This document shows, piece after piece, positions 53,079 to 61,528 of a DNA stretch of 64,000 bases. The DNA comes from Bog-950 sp046329535 (GTDB lineage: Bacteria; Bacteroidota; Bacteroidia; Chitinophagales; LD1). The notes beneath the pieces are model-generated. The model saw only the letters and a program-made list of their open reading frames with translations. It was not told the origin of the DNA and searched no databases. The position numbers and the translations under genes are program-made. Numbering within the stretch: the stretch's first letter is position 1; every line of letters starts with the position of its first letter. The DNA lies in contig JAXLUN010000006.1 in NCBI GenBank assembly GCA_046329535.1, positions 1-64,000 of the forward strand, read 5' to 3'.

Positions 53079-53738
53079 TCACCAAAATTTCTTTTCCTGC
53101 GGTTTAGCATCGTAACGCATATACATTACTAGTCCGTAAATAATATGTAGTATACCAAAACCTAATACCCAAAGAGTGATGCCATAACCAATATAAAAGC
53201 ACCCTAAAAGTCCCAATATCACTTCCGAAATTCCCAACCATCTGATTTCATCAAGCGTGTATTTAGAGGCATTCAATAAAGCCAAGCCATAAAATATGAG
53301 TGTAGTGGGAGCAATTAATCCAAACCAACCATATTGAAGTAATATCAAACAATATACTCCTCCGGCAATTAGCGGAATGGCAAGGTTAATCAGCATTCTA
53401 CGCGCAGTTGAGTCCCAAACACTTTGACCAAGACCTTGAGCTTTTCGGTTAGTAAAGTAGAAAGCAAATAGCAGCGATAGGGTGAGTACCGATGCTGCAT
53501 CTAGTAAACAGAAGGCAACCAGGTTTGGATGAACAGTCATATCTATGCGTCTGGCTAAATCAGCATAACCAAAGTTGAGCTGCTGGTTAATGTATATATG
53601 AAAGGCTCCGGCCCCTGCCAACGCAAAGAAACCGGCAAATACACCCGATAAGCCACTAAGAGAAATAAATCTGGAGGAACGCTCCATCATATTCCTTATC
53701 GCTTGAATCTGGTTCAGTTGATCATTTGTTTCGTTCAT
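53079..53738 (-). CDS. Membrane protein, partner of the winged-helix regulator
   Basis: 219 aa with about six membrane segments (~23-43, 73-93, 111-131, 135-153, 167-185, 189-206). The N-terminal cytosolic piece (MNETNDQLNQIQAIRNMMER) precedes GLSGVFAGFFALAGAGAFH. The pattern, and the pairing with a 100-aa winged-helix gene downstream, are common in Bacteroidota, but the function is unknown. The promoter and operator B lie directly upstream. The pair may form a regulated membrane module in which the protein senses a membrane condition, but that is inference. Confidence 0.75.
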   Translation of the reverse strand: MNETNDQLNQIQAIRNMMERSSRFISLSGLSGVFAGFFALAGAGAFHIYINQQLNFGYADLARRIDMTVHPNLVAFCLLDAASVLTLSLLFAFYFTNRKAQGLGQSVWDSTARRMLINLAIPLIAGGVYCLILLQYGWFGLIAPTTLIFYGLALLNASKYTLDEIRWLGISEVILGLLGCFYIGYGITLWVLGFGILHIIYGLVMYMRYDAKPQEKKFW

Positions 53739-53746
53739 TTAAAGTG

Positions 53747-53786
53747 CTTTGTAGTGCAAAGTAAATGGGTATTTGGGAATATGCAA
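53747..53786 (-). promoter_or_regulatory. Promoter with embedded operator B
   Basis: On the minus strand a TTG (53784-53786), a 20-nt spacer and TACTTTG (53757-53763) form a promoter. The palindrome CTTTG-N5-CAAAG (53747-53761) covers the -7 box and the likely start site and ends 9 nt before the ATG at 53738. A bound regulator would block RNA polymerase. Confidence 0.6.
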
Positions 53787-53845
53787 ACCCGGACAGCAAA
53801 AAAGTATTAAAAAAATGTGAAGAAATCTAAGTAGAAGATGACTTT

Positions 53846-54913
53846 CTATGCAAGGGCTCCTCCTTCTGTAGTGGCTTTATATTTTTCTATTTGTTTGTGC
53901 ATTACTTTAAACCAAAGAGGTGGAAAAAGAGAAAGTACCATCATGCCAGGATATCCTGTAGGCATCTGAGGACTATGGTCAAAATGTCGTAGAATCTGAT
54001 ACTTGCGATTGGCCATGTAATGATGGTCACTGTGGCGGGTTAATTCAAACAACATAATTCTACCGATAGGATGATTACTGTTCCAGGAATGAACCGGCAT
54101 AACTTTTTCGTAGTAAGCATCTTCAATTTTCTTTCTTCTTAGCCCGTAATGCTCAATGTAATTCACAGTTTCCAATAATAAGAAGCCAACAGTGGCGGCA
54201 CCTACAAACCACATCATAGCCTGCAAGTTCCAAACAATAGCTATGGCTGCCAGCATACCTAGCTGCACAAACTGGTAAACAAGCATTTCGTTGTGGTAGC
54301 TCCAAAAATTTTGATCGGCTTTCTTCAGTCTTTCGCTCTCAATACGCCAAGCTGATATCCATCCATTAATTACAGAGCGGAAATAAAACGTGTAGATAAT
54401 CTCTCCGTAACGTGAGGAGGCCGGATCTTCATCGGTAGATACATTTTTGTGATGACCACGGTTATGTTCAATAAAAAAATGCATGTAAAGTGAGGTGGTC
54501 AGAAGCATTTTACTCAGTAATTGCTCATACCATGTATTTCTATGGCCAAGTTCATGTGCTACGTTAATTCCCAAAACACCACATGAGATGCCAAATGCAA
54601 AAGTCATTCCTATCTTCTCCCAAACAGCCAAAGTACCGTCATCAATCCGGTTCAGAAAATAAAACATAACAGCAAACTGTAAAGGCACTACGCTCCAAAC
54701 TATAAAATCATATTTCCAATCCTTGCGTGCAATCTCTTCTTCAATTTTATCCATGTTTTCTGTTGAACCGTTGAATAGTAACTCGAGTAAGGGGATAAAT
54801 CCGAAAACGTAAAGAGGTGCGATAAAAATAAACTTACCTCCCAGGATAAGTGAGGTCATTATAATGCTGATACTAATGTATACCGAGGCGTATTTAAAAT
54901 GACGGATACTCAT
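53846..54913 (-). CDS. Alkane 1-monooxygenase-like (AlkB family) membrane di-iron hydroxylase
   Basis: 355 aa. The AlkB-family histidine set is complete: HELGH (120-124), EHNRGHHKNV (149-158), NYIEHYG (251-257) and RHSDHH (293-298). About six membrane segments frame these. The family hydroxylates the terminal carbon of alkanes or fatty acyl chains with rubredoxin and ferredoxin; no rubredoxin gene is adjacent (a two-cluster ferredoxin at 38395 is far away). No operon partner is clear: it is 107 bp downstream of the winged-helix cluster's first gene in the same direction and ~55 bp from the LEA pair. Related desaturases are the main alternative, but the RHSDHH and NYIEHYG blocks favour AlkB. 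Confidence 0.88.
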   Translation of the reverse strand: MSIRHFKYASVYISISIIMTSLILGGKFIFIAPLYVFGFIPLLELLFNGSTENMDKIEEEIARKDWKYDFIVWSVVPLQFAVMFYFLNRIDDGTLAVWEKIGMTFAFGISCGVLGINVAHELGHRNTWYEQLLSKMLLTTSLYMHFFIEHNRGHHKNVSTDEDPASSRYGEIIYTFYFRSVINGWISAWRIESERLKKADQNFWSYHNEMLVYQFVQLGMLAAIAIVWNLQAMMWFVGAATVGFLLLETVNYIEHYGLRRKKIEDAYYEKVMPVHSWNSNHPIGRIMLFELTRHSDHHYMANRKYQILRHFDHSPQMPTGYPGMMVLSLFPPLWFKVMHKQIEKYKATTEGGALA

Positions 54914-54967
54914 GTGCTGAAAGTTTTGTTATCCAAATCTAATCTGTTTTAATCAGCATGCAAAGCG

Positions 54968-55444
54968 CTAGTTTTTTACACTTCCTAAATTAAACTGTTG
55001 CTTGTGCTTAATGGGAACAGGAAAAGTTATACCCAACACTTTTACTTTTATTTTACCAACTAATGCCAGTTCAACCTGCTTGTTAGTTAATATTCCAAAA
55101 ATGGTTTTAATATCATTCAGTATACTACCTTCCGGATTAATACTAATACCCAGAGGAATTCTGAAATCACTTTTTTTGTCAACCACAACGTCAGCTTTTT
55201 CGCCCAGTATGCCTACTAATTTATTGTTGACAACAACATCTACGGCAATATCTTTAACCGTGCATTTCAATCTATTCGGATTATAGAACACCGCTTCAGC
55301 ACCTAATTTTAGTCCTTGGTTTCCAACCCTTTCAAACTTCATGTTTTCAATGTTTTTGAAAGATGGTGCGGCTAGCTTACAGCCGGAAAGTGAAACGGTT
55401 GCAGTTACAAAAAGTAAAATAGAGAAATGATTTTTGAATGACAT
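54968..55444 (-). CDS. LEA type 2-like lipoprotein
   Basis: 158 aa with a lipobox (VTATVSLSGC). The mature part, MKFERVGNQGLKLGAEAVFYNPNRLKCTVKDIAVDVV and onward, has the NPN-type strand pattern of the LEA-2/WHy fold (a fibronectin-like beta sandwich). It overlaps the next gene by one base and is translationally coupled. Bacterial LEA-2 proteins are of unclear function, possibly in envelope stability or desiccation tolerance. It lies 55 bp upstream of the AlkB-type gene in the same direction. Confidence 0.78.
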   Translation of the reverse strand: MSFKNHFSILLFVTATVSLSGCKLAAPSFKNIENMKFERVGNQGLKLGAEAVFYNPNRLKCTVKDIAVDVVVNNKLVGILGEKADVVVDKKSDFRIPLGISINPEGSILNDIKTIFGILTNKQVELALVGKIKVKVLGITFPVPIKHKQQFNLGSVKN

Positions 55445-55902
55445 TATGGTATAATTATGATAGAGTCGGTTTGGTTAACGGTTATTTTACCCCCACCAGA
55501 AAGGGTGCTGAAGGCGATTTCACCACTAACGGTGACTCTGCAAGGGATATTTAGCAGGGTTGAATCGTTTGAAAATATAGATGGAATATCGCCAGTTGTA
55601 AAACGAATATTGAGCGGAAAGCTGGTTTCTTTAAGTCCGGGAATTCCCTGTTGTATTTCATTATTGAACTCCCCTATGTACAAATCGTTCAGGTAAAACT
55701 TTTCGTTAATAGAGTTAACTGTAGATGAAAGTAAATTCGGGTTTTTGAGATGCAGAATTGATTTCAGTTCATAGCCAGAAGAAGTAATCTTTGTAGCTGC
55801 AAAGTCGGTTTGCGATAACAGTTGTAAATCTTTTCGGTTTAACAACAATAGTGCAACTAATAGTAATCCGGCAATGACTAATCCGCTTTTTCTAAAATTC
55901 AT
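55444..55902 (-). CDS. LEA type 2-like membrane-anchored protein
   Basis: 152 aa with an N-terminal membrane anchor (SGLVIAGLLLVALLLLN) and no lipobox. A beta-rich domain follows (SSGYELKSILHLKNPNLLSSTVNSINEKF and onward) with the KNPN motif of the LEA-2 fold. It is paralogous in style to the lipoprotein it overlaps by one base, so the two probably act together. Divergent from the P-loop kinase gene. Confidence 0.75.
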   Translation of the reverse strand: MNFRKSGLVIAGLLLVALLLLNRKDLQLLSQTDFAATKITSSGYELKSILHLKNPNLLSSTVNSINEKFYLNDLYIGEFNNEIQQGIPGLKETSFPLNIRFTTGDIPSIFSNDSTLLNIPCRVTVSGEIAFSTLSGGGKITVNQTDSIIIIP

Positions 55903-56001
55903 TTCGTAAAAATATTTTTGTTTTTCACATCACTCTGCAATTTATTCACAACCACTTTAATCGCATATCAATTCGTTTATTTTCACTTAAAATACTTCGA
56001 T

Positions 56002-56553
56002 TTGAAAATTATTGGCATCACAGGAACCTTAGGAGCAGGTAAAGGCACTATTGTAGATTATCTGACAAAGCACCATGGCTTTGAGCATTTTTCGGTGCGT
56101 GGATATCTTACCAAACTTATAGTTGAAAAGGGAGGGGATGTAAATCGGGACACGATGGTGCATACCGCGAATGAACTGAGGGCGAAACATTCACCGAGTT
56201 TTATAGCTGAGGAGTTATATCGTGAAGCCCAAGAGACAGGCAAAGATTGTATTATCGAGAGCATTCGTACAGTGGGCGAAGTGAATGCCCTGCATGATAA
56301 GGGCAATTTTTATCTTTTTGCTGTAGATGCTGACCAGGCATTACGTTTTGATAGAATTGTTGAACGGGCTTCAGAAACAGATAAAGTTGATTTTGAAACG
56401 TTCAAAGCCAATGAAGCCCGCGAGATGAGTTCAACTGACCCGAATAAGCAAAATTTGGATGCCTGCATGAAACTGGCTGATTTTCGCTTTATAAACAGTG
56501 GCAGCTTTGGGCAGTTGTACCAGCAAATTGATGATGTTTTAAAGAAAATATAA
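56002..56553 (+). CDS. P-loop nucleotide kinase-like protein
   Basis: 183 aa from a TTG at 56002 (MKIIGITGTLGAGKGT). The frame is open to an ATG at 55918, but the extra 28 residues (MFFTSLCNLFTTTLIAYQFV and so on) look like untranslated leader. The Walker A motif is GTLGAGKGT (res. 8-16). Further on are a DxD-less Walker B-like FLFAVDAD, the LID-type Arg region DRIVERASETD and a C-terminal Rossmann end. The form is close to dephospho-CoA and (d)NMP kinases. It is 19 bp upstream of dCMP deaminase, so a role in pyrimidine deoxynucleotide supply (for example dCMP/dUMP kinase-like) is likely. The exact substrate is unknown. Confidence 0.75.
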   Translation: MKIIGITGTLGAGKGTIVDYLTKHHGFEHFSVRGYLTKLIVEKGGDVNRDTMVHTANELRAKHSPSFIAEELYREAQETGKDCIIESIRTVGEVNALHDKGNFYLFAVDADQALRFDRIVERASETDKVDFETFKANEAREMSSTDPNKQNLDACMKLADFRFINSGSFGQLYQQIDDVLKKI

Positions 56554-56572
56554 TCACCTTAAACTTTATAAT

Positions 56573-57076
56573 ATGAGTGAAAAAGCAGAAGTAAAATACG
56601 TTCGCCCTACATGGGATGAATACTTTATGGAAGTAATGGACGCAATCAGCAAACGTGCAACCTGTGGCCGCGGAAGAAGTGGGTGTGTAATTGCTAAAGA
56701 GAATCAGTTACTTGTTACTGGGTATGTAGGTTCACCGGTAGGTCTTCCGCATTGTGATGAAGTTGGGCATCAGATGAAAAAGGTTATACACGAGGATGGG
56801 ACAGTTACAGAACATTGTGTGCGTACGGTACATGCCGAGCAAAATGCTATTTGTCAGGCTGCCAAGAGAGGTGTTAGCCTGGATGGAGCCACTTTATATT
56901 GCCGTATGACACCATGTAGAGTTTGTGCTATGCTCATTATCAATTGTGGTATTAAGCGTGTTATTTGTGAGCGCAAATATCATGCAGGTACTGAAAGTGA
57001 AGATATGTTTCGTACGGCAGGAGTTACTTTGGAGTTTTTCCATGAGGAAGTACAGCAATACGAAGCGAAGAAATAA
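56573..57076 (+). CDS. dCMP deaminase family protein
   Basis: 167-aa zinc-dependent cytidine/deoxycytidylate deaminase, converting dCMP to dUMP for thymidylate synthesis. The catalytic HAE motif is His87-Ala-Glu89 (RTVHAEQNAI) and the zinc ligands are in PCRVC (115-118). An N-terminal RATCGRGRSGCVI block is typical of dCMP deaminases. It follows the P-loop kinase by 19 bp and is likely cotranscribed. It is followed by a convergent lipoprotein gene. Confidence 0.92.
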   Translation: MSEKAEVKYVRPTWDEYFMEVMDAISKRATCGRGRSGCVIAKENQLLVTGYVGSPVGLPHCDEVGHQMKKVIHEDGTVTEHCVRTVHAEQNAICQAAKRGVSLDGATLYCRMTPCRVCAMLIINCGIKRVICERKYHAGTESEDMFRTAGVTLEFFHEEVQQYEAKK

Positions 57077-57099
57077 GTAAGCTTATTGATACTGTTCAC

Positions 57100-57582
57100 C
57101 TACAGTTTTTCCATCTGAATTTTAGTGTAAGTAGTATCTAATTGCGGATTTATTCCATCAAATGCTTGGATGTGGTTAGCATCGGATTCCAGTTTCCATT
57201 TTCGTATGCCTGGTTTGGTGATGTCAAACGTACCATCAATAAAGCGATCAACATTTATATATACCTGATTGAATTTAGTTACTTCCCAATTTCCTGCTGT
57301 AACATAACTAAACGTGTCAAAAGTAAGGTAATAGGCCAGTACAACACCGTCTCTTTCAAAATCGAGTTTATAATTACAACAATCGTTTCCAGATGGAAAA
57401 TGTGGGAGGGCATCCAGATAATTTGTGCTGAATGTATCTATGTTAACTTGATTGACCACCCATAATCCGTTAATGATCTGATCTTCAGTAAGTTTTTTAC
57501 AGGAACTAAACGCAGAAACAATAAGAGCAGTAATTGCTGCTACAGCAGAAAAACGAATGAGGGTAATGTAACTTGTTTTCAT
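57100..57582 (-). CDS. Lipocalin-like lipoprotein
   Basis: 160 aa with a lipobox (LIVSAFSSC, Cys28). The opening KLTEDQIINGLWVVNQVNID and following strands (YKLDFERDGVVLAYYLTF, NWEVTKFNQVYINVD, IRKWKLESDANHIQAFDG) have the beta-strand rhythm and GxW motif of lipocalin-like proteins. Function unknown. It converges with the dCMP deaminase gene and is 19 bp downstream of the nitronate monooxygenase gene in the same direction. Confidence 0.7.
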   Translation of the reverse strand: MKTSYITLIRFSAVAAITALIVSAFSSCKKLTEDQIINGLWVVNQVNIDTFSTNYLDALPHFPSGNDCCNYKLDFERDGVVLAYYLTFDTFSYVTAGNWEVTKFNQVYINVDRFIDGTFDITKPGIRKWKLESDANHIQAFDGINPQLDTTYTKIQMEKL

Positions 57583-57601
57583 ATTGGTAAAGTAAGAATG
57601 G

Positions 57602-58591
57602 TTAGGTGCTTGATGTATTGATTTTGGTAGCTTCGAGATATTGCTGTGTTAATTCTTCGGCAATTACTTTCACCGGACGAATTGCCTTTACATATTCAAT
57701 TGACGGACCGGCACACCACATAGTTTGGTAAGTGGCACCAAATGCGGCCTTCTCTAAAGCTTTCATGCCTTTGTAATAGGTTATCATTTTGGTCCATTTC
57801 TTAATTCGCTTGTTGCTGTTTAAGAACTTCTCGATCCAGTTTTGTTCCGTGCCAATTTGTTTTACATAATCTGTTTGAATAATGGTGCAAGGGGTGCCAG
57901 AAAGTTTAGTGGTCATCACTATATCTTTTGCCCCATAATTTACGCAGGCCATTTTATATTCTTGTGTAACTGGGGCTTCGTCCGAAGCAATGAAGGGGCT
58001 ACCTATTGAAATACCACAAGCACCATAATCTAACATCTTTTTCATTTGGGCTCCGTTACCTACACCACCGGCAGATATAACCGGTATGTTACAGTTTTTT
58101 ACCAACGTGGGTATTAAGACTTCAGGTGAAATTTTTCCGGCATGACCTCCCGCTTCATTGTTTACGGCAATAATTGCATCTGCCCCCATCGCTTCTACTT
58201 TTTTTGCGTATTCCAAGTCAATAACGTCACAAAATACCTTGATGTTATTCGGTTTACAGGCTTTTATGGTTGATTCTGGTGAGCCTAATGAAGTAATAAT
58301 GAAAGGAACCTTAAACTCTAAGCATGTTTTAAGCTGCTCATCAAAACGGATATTAGATTTATTGGTAATCAGGTTAATGCCGAACGCCTTATCTGTAGCG
58401 GTCTTAATTTCTGTTAGTGCTTTTCTAAATTCTTCATCCGTTCTATAATTTAGTGCGGGAATAGCTCCTGCTATACCTGCCTTAGATGCTTCAATCACCA
58501 TTTTAGCATTACTTACTAAAAACATAGGAGCCATAATTACGGGATAATCTATATTCAGCATTCGACTTAAAGCTGTATCAACTTTGGGCAT
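57602..58591 (-). CDS. Nitronate monooxygenase (2-nitropropane dioxygenase family)
   Basis: 329-aa FMN-dependent TIM-barrel enzyme that oxidises nitroalkanes or propionate 3-nitronate. The family is clear from YPVIMAPMFLVSNAKMVIEA, the flavin-site AGIAGAIPALNYR, NNEAGGHAGKISPEVLIP with the putative catalytic His, and PVISAGGVGNGAQMKKML. The C-terminal lid is shorter than in the fungal enzymes. In Bacteroidota the family also includes enoyl-ACP reductase (FabK) relatives, so nitronate specificity is not proven. The gene has its own short upstream gap before the 162-aa lipoprotein gene (58631). Confidence 0.88.
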   Translation of the reverse strand: MPKVDTALSRMLNIDYPVIMAPMFLVSNAKMVIEASKAGIAGAIPALNYRTDEEFRKALTEIKTATDKAFGINLITNKSNIRFDEQLKTCLEFKVPFIITSLGSPESTIKACKPNNIKVFCDVIDLEYAKKVEAMGADAIIAVNNEAGGHAGKISPEVLIPTLVKNCNIPVISAGGVGNGAQMKKMLDYGACGISIGSPFIASDEAPVTQEYKMACVNYGAKDIVMTTKLSGTPCTIIQTDYVKQIGTEQNWIEKFLNSNKRIKKWTKMITYYKGMKALEKAAFGATYQTMWCAGPSIEYVKAIRPVKVIAEELTQQYLEATKINTSST

Positions 58592-58630
58592 ATCAGTTAT
58601 TATTTCGGGTAAACTTAAACAAACTCTTAA

Positions 58631-59119
58631 TTAGTAATCGTATCGCAAACCATTTTTCCATCCGGCAATTCGCAAAATGGTTGTTTGTCTTGTTATGCTA
58701 TTCGCTGTATTTATCAGTGAATCGTTTTTCAATTTTAGGGACGCAATGTTGTAAGTTAGATGGAAATAATGTTGTTCATTACAAGCCGGGTCAACTCTTT
58801 GCAAAATTTTTATTGCTACCTGGGGGGGGAGCGACTTAGCCATTGCTCCATTCCATAAAAGCATAAAATTTTCAGATTCGCAACCACGAATTTTCTTGGT
58901 TACAATGTGCAATGTATCTTTCACCGTAAATAAAGAGTCTAAGGGTACCATTTCGGTTACGGATAAAAACAGCTCTTTGTCTTTAATGATTTTTCTGGTC
59001 GATAAATCAGTTAATGTATCCATTACAACCGGAGGTGCAATAGAATAAGATTTGTTTGTTGTTTTGCAGGAAAAGATAATCAGAATGATAAATGCAGCAA
59101 CAGAAAACAGTTTTTTCAT
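58631..59119 (-). CDS. Hypothetical lipoprotein following the serine protease gene
   Basis: 162 aa, not recognised. A lipobox (AAFIILIIFSC, Cys18) and mostly polar mature sequence with a beta-rich middle (KELFLSVTEMVPLDSLFTVK, EQHYFHLTYNIASLKLKND) suggest an exported lipid-anchored protein. It begins 3 bp after the stop codon of the serine protease gene, on the same strand, which suggests that it is translated from the same message and possibly works with or protects against the protease. Confidence 0.65.
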   Translation of the reverse strand: MKKLFSVAAFIILIIFSCKTTNKSYSIAPPVVMDTLTDLSTRKIIKDKELFLSVTEMVPLDSLFTVKDTLHIVTKKIRGCESENFMLLWNGAMAKSLPPQVAIKILQRVDPACNEQHYFHLTYNIASLKLKNDSLINTANSITRQTTILRIAGWKNGLRYDY

Positions 59120-59122
59120 AGG

Positions 59123-61420
59123 CTATTTCACAATCAGCTTTTTTAATGCTTTTCCCTGCAAAGTTTCTATTTGCAATAGGTAAACACCTTTACTGTTATC
59201 TGCAAGATTAACATTTACAAGATTATCTGTAGTTGTTTTACTGTAAATCAATCTGCCCAAGGCATCCAATACACTAATTGTTTTGGTGTCAGCTGAGTTT
59301 AATTGAATAGCGAATAAACCTGAAGATGGATTTGGGAATACGCTTGTCAGGATTGAGCTATATTCTTCTATCCCTGTGTTTTGAATGCAGAAGTTGTGCG
59401 TTTCCTGAGTTCCGAAAGCAGCATTGGAGAGTGTCGCATAAGTATTACCAGCCCCTGCCAGACTGAAATTTCCATCATTACCGCTACTCATACCATCACC
59501 ATAGCTATCAAAAATGGTAAATGTGTAGCAACCGGGTTCTAGGCAAAAACTTTCGGTAATTGATTGGCCATTTGGCACATCATTATAAGGTCCTCCTGAG
59601 GCTATAACATTCTGTGAATTGTTAGTCACTTCCCAAGTTGTCTCGCTGCCCCAGTCATCGGTTTTTAAGTTTAGAGTGAGAGATCCATTGGGCGGTATCA
59701 GATCAAAGCCGACAGTCTTACTGTCATTTGCCGTATTATTATCTGCTTGGCCATTGGGTAATGTGGTTTCAGCTGTAAAGGTATGGTTACCGGCTGATAG
59801 GTTTTCTGTAGGCAGGGTAATGGTTGTTGTACTGCCGGCAGTGAGATTGCCGTTATAGATATATTGAAATACATTACCGTCAATGGAGTAATTTACGGTA
59901 AGTGTTGTGATAGTATTGCTACCAAAATTTCGAAGTATTAACTGCGGAGTAACGGAAGATGCGTTGCACAAAAAACCAACAGGTGAAACTATACTGAAAA
60001 CTCCGGCATCGTTGGTAATCTGACTACCGCATGGTGCATTGGTTCCTGCCAGTGACGTTGCCCCTGTATTGTCAGGATCCAGCCAAGGTTTCAGTCTCCT
60101 ATTGTTGGCAGTTCCATTACTAATCCAATGGTAAGCAAACTTCCCAAACTGATCGGGATTGTTAGGTGTATTGCAATAAGACCCCCCTCCGGTTAATGTA
60201 CCGGTAATTTCACCCACATTATTGAAAAGTGAAGACCCTGAAGAGCCCCCTTCGGTTACTCCATGTCCATTTGTAGTGCCTGCCCATTTTACATCCCAAT
60301 GTGTATTTTGAACACTTCCTCCCCATGAGGTAGATGTACAGGTTGTGGTATAAGTAGATATTTTTTTGATATCTCCATCCGGATGGTGAATACAGGCTCC
60401 TGATGCTGGACCGGTATTGGCGGTGTTCCAACCTGCGTAGTAGACATTGTAAGTGGAATTGGGCTGACTATTCAGTTGGAGCAGCAAGAAATCAGAGCCG
60501 TTATCTCCACCATTATCGTTACTATCTGCAATTTTACTACATCCGTTCACCGTTTTATTAGAGGAGCCACTTGTGCCTGCACAAGTCGATGACTCGTAAT
60601 TGAAGTAAAATACCCACTGTGCATATTGGTTAGCAGTGGTGCCTTCACTGCAATGTTGTGCCGATAAAAAATAAGGAGTGCAGTCCTGTCTTACATTATT
60701 AACTAGAGAGCCAGAGCAATAGCCTTGCCCCATGCTGCTGGCTACCAGTATTCTGGCAACGGCTCTTTTTTGATCTAGATAGTTATTGGCTTCACTGCAA
60801 GCTACATTTACCTCGCAACTTCCAGCGGCATTTGTGCTATTCGTGCTCTTTGTCAATGGTGTAATCCATCGGTAGGCATGGCCTATTTCATTGATGCTGA
60901 TAATGCCCCTGCCGGATACAGACGATGGTTCGTAATATTCTACAAGGCAAGTCTCACCGTGTATTATGCCACTGCAGAATGCACGAACTTCGTTCGTATT
61001 ACTATGTGTGAATGCTCCGATTACTTCTTGTTTATTGGGCATAAAAACATGAAGCGAGGATCCTTCTGGCAAGTATAGTTTGTCAAAAAGGGGAATAAGA
61101 GCAAGTGCCCCCTTAGATGTAATACAAACTTGCCATACACGGTCATTGTTAGGCAAAGTTGTCCATGAGCCGGAGTTAGAGGTACTGATATTGGTTTTGA
61201 TATTACGGGCAAACAAAGGGAGATTCCCATTCTTCAGATCTAGCTGGTCATTCGTTTCAGCAAGTGTCAAATTGAATTCCGGTAGTATAATATTTTCAGG
61301 TTTTGTAAAAAGTTTAGCAGATAGTGTAAATGACTTAGGTAATATGTTTTCATCTTGTTGGGCTTTACACCGTTCATTAAACCATACCAATACCAATACC
61401 AGGGAGAGTAACTTTTTCAT
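59123..61420 (-). CDS. Secreted trypsin-like serine protease with T9SS type A signal
   Basis: 765 aa, exported (signal peptide 1-20). The catalytic triad can be placed: His256 (FLSAQHCSEG), Asp310 (GSDFLLLQL) and Ser394 (VTEGGSSGSSLF). This matches the chymotrypsin-like fold of lysyl endopeptidase, with the paired Cys residues (Cys202, Cys208, Cys235, Cys247, Cys257, Cys280, Cys294) typical of that group. An N-terminal propeptide-like ~190 residues precede it. After it lie Gly/Asn-rich beta domains (VNYSIDGNVFQYIYNGNL, TFTIFDSYGDGMSSG), and the last ~80 residues are a T9SS type A sorting domain (SVFPNPSSGLFAIQL ... KALKKLIVK). It is the last gene before a strong AT-rich gap. Confidence 0.9.
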   Translation of the reverse strand: MKKLLSLVLVLVWFNERCKAQQDENILPKSFTLSAKLFTKPENIILPEFNLTLAETNDQLDLKNGNLPLFARNIKTNISTSNSGSWTTLPNNDRVWQVCITSKGALALIPLFDKLYLPEGSSLHVFMPNKQEVIGAFTHSNTNEVRAFCSGIIHGETCLVEYYEPSSVSGRGIISINEIGHAYRWITPLTKSTNSTNAAGSCEVNVACSEANNYLDQKRAVARILVASSMGQGYCSGSLVNNVRQDCTPYFLSAQHCSEGTTANQYAQWVFYFNYESSTCAGTSGSSNKTVNGCSKIADSNDNGGDNGSDFLLLQLNSQPNSTYNVYYAGWNTANTGPASGACIHHPDGDIKKISTYTTTCTSTSWGGSVQNTHWDVKWAGTTNGHGVTEGGSSGSSLFNNVGEITGTLTGGGSYCNTPNNPDQFGKFAYHWISNGTANNRRLKPWLDPDNTGATSLAGTNAPCGSQITNDAGVFSIVSPVGFLCNASSVTPQLILRNFGSNTITTLTVNYSIDGNVFQYIYNGNLTAGSTTTITLPTENLSAGNHTFTAETTLPNGQADNNTANDSKTVGFDLIPPNGSLTLNLKTDDWGSETTWEVTNNSQNVIASGGPYNDVPNGQSITESFCLEPGCYTFTIFDSYGDGMSSGNDGNFSLAGAGNTYATLSNAAFGTQETHNFCIQNTGIEEYSSILTSVFPNPSSGLFAIQLNSADTKTISVLDALGRLIYSKTTTDNLVNVNLADNSKGVYLLQIETLQGKALKKLIVK

Positions 61421-61528
61421 TTGCTGATGTAAAGATTGTTGAAAATACTTTTTTTTGATACCTGTAATAATATCGCAATGTTAAGAATGAAATTTTGCAA
61501 GCTAAGTTGCGTTGTCTGGTAGTATGCT

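Noticed and set aside
52701..53750. AAGTGCTTTG shared between array 2 units and the two winged-helix operators
   Set aside because: The array units lack the second half of the palindrome (CAAAG). A 10-base match can arise by chance.
55918..57076. Anti-phage dCTP/dCMP deaminase defence system
   Set aside because: The kinase has an intact Walker A and the deaminase looks like a normal dCMP deaminase. There is no fusion and no defence genes nearby.
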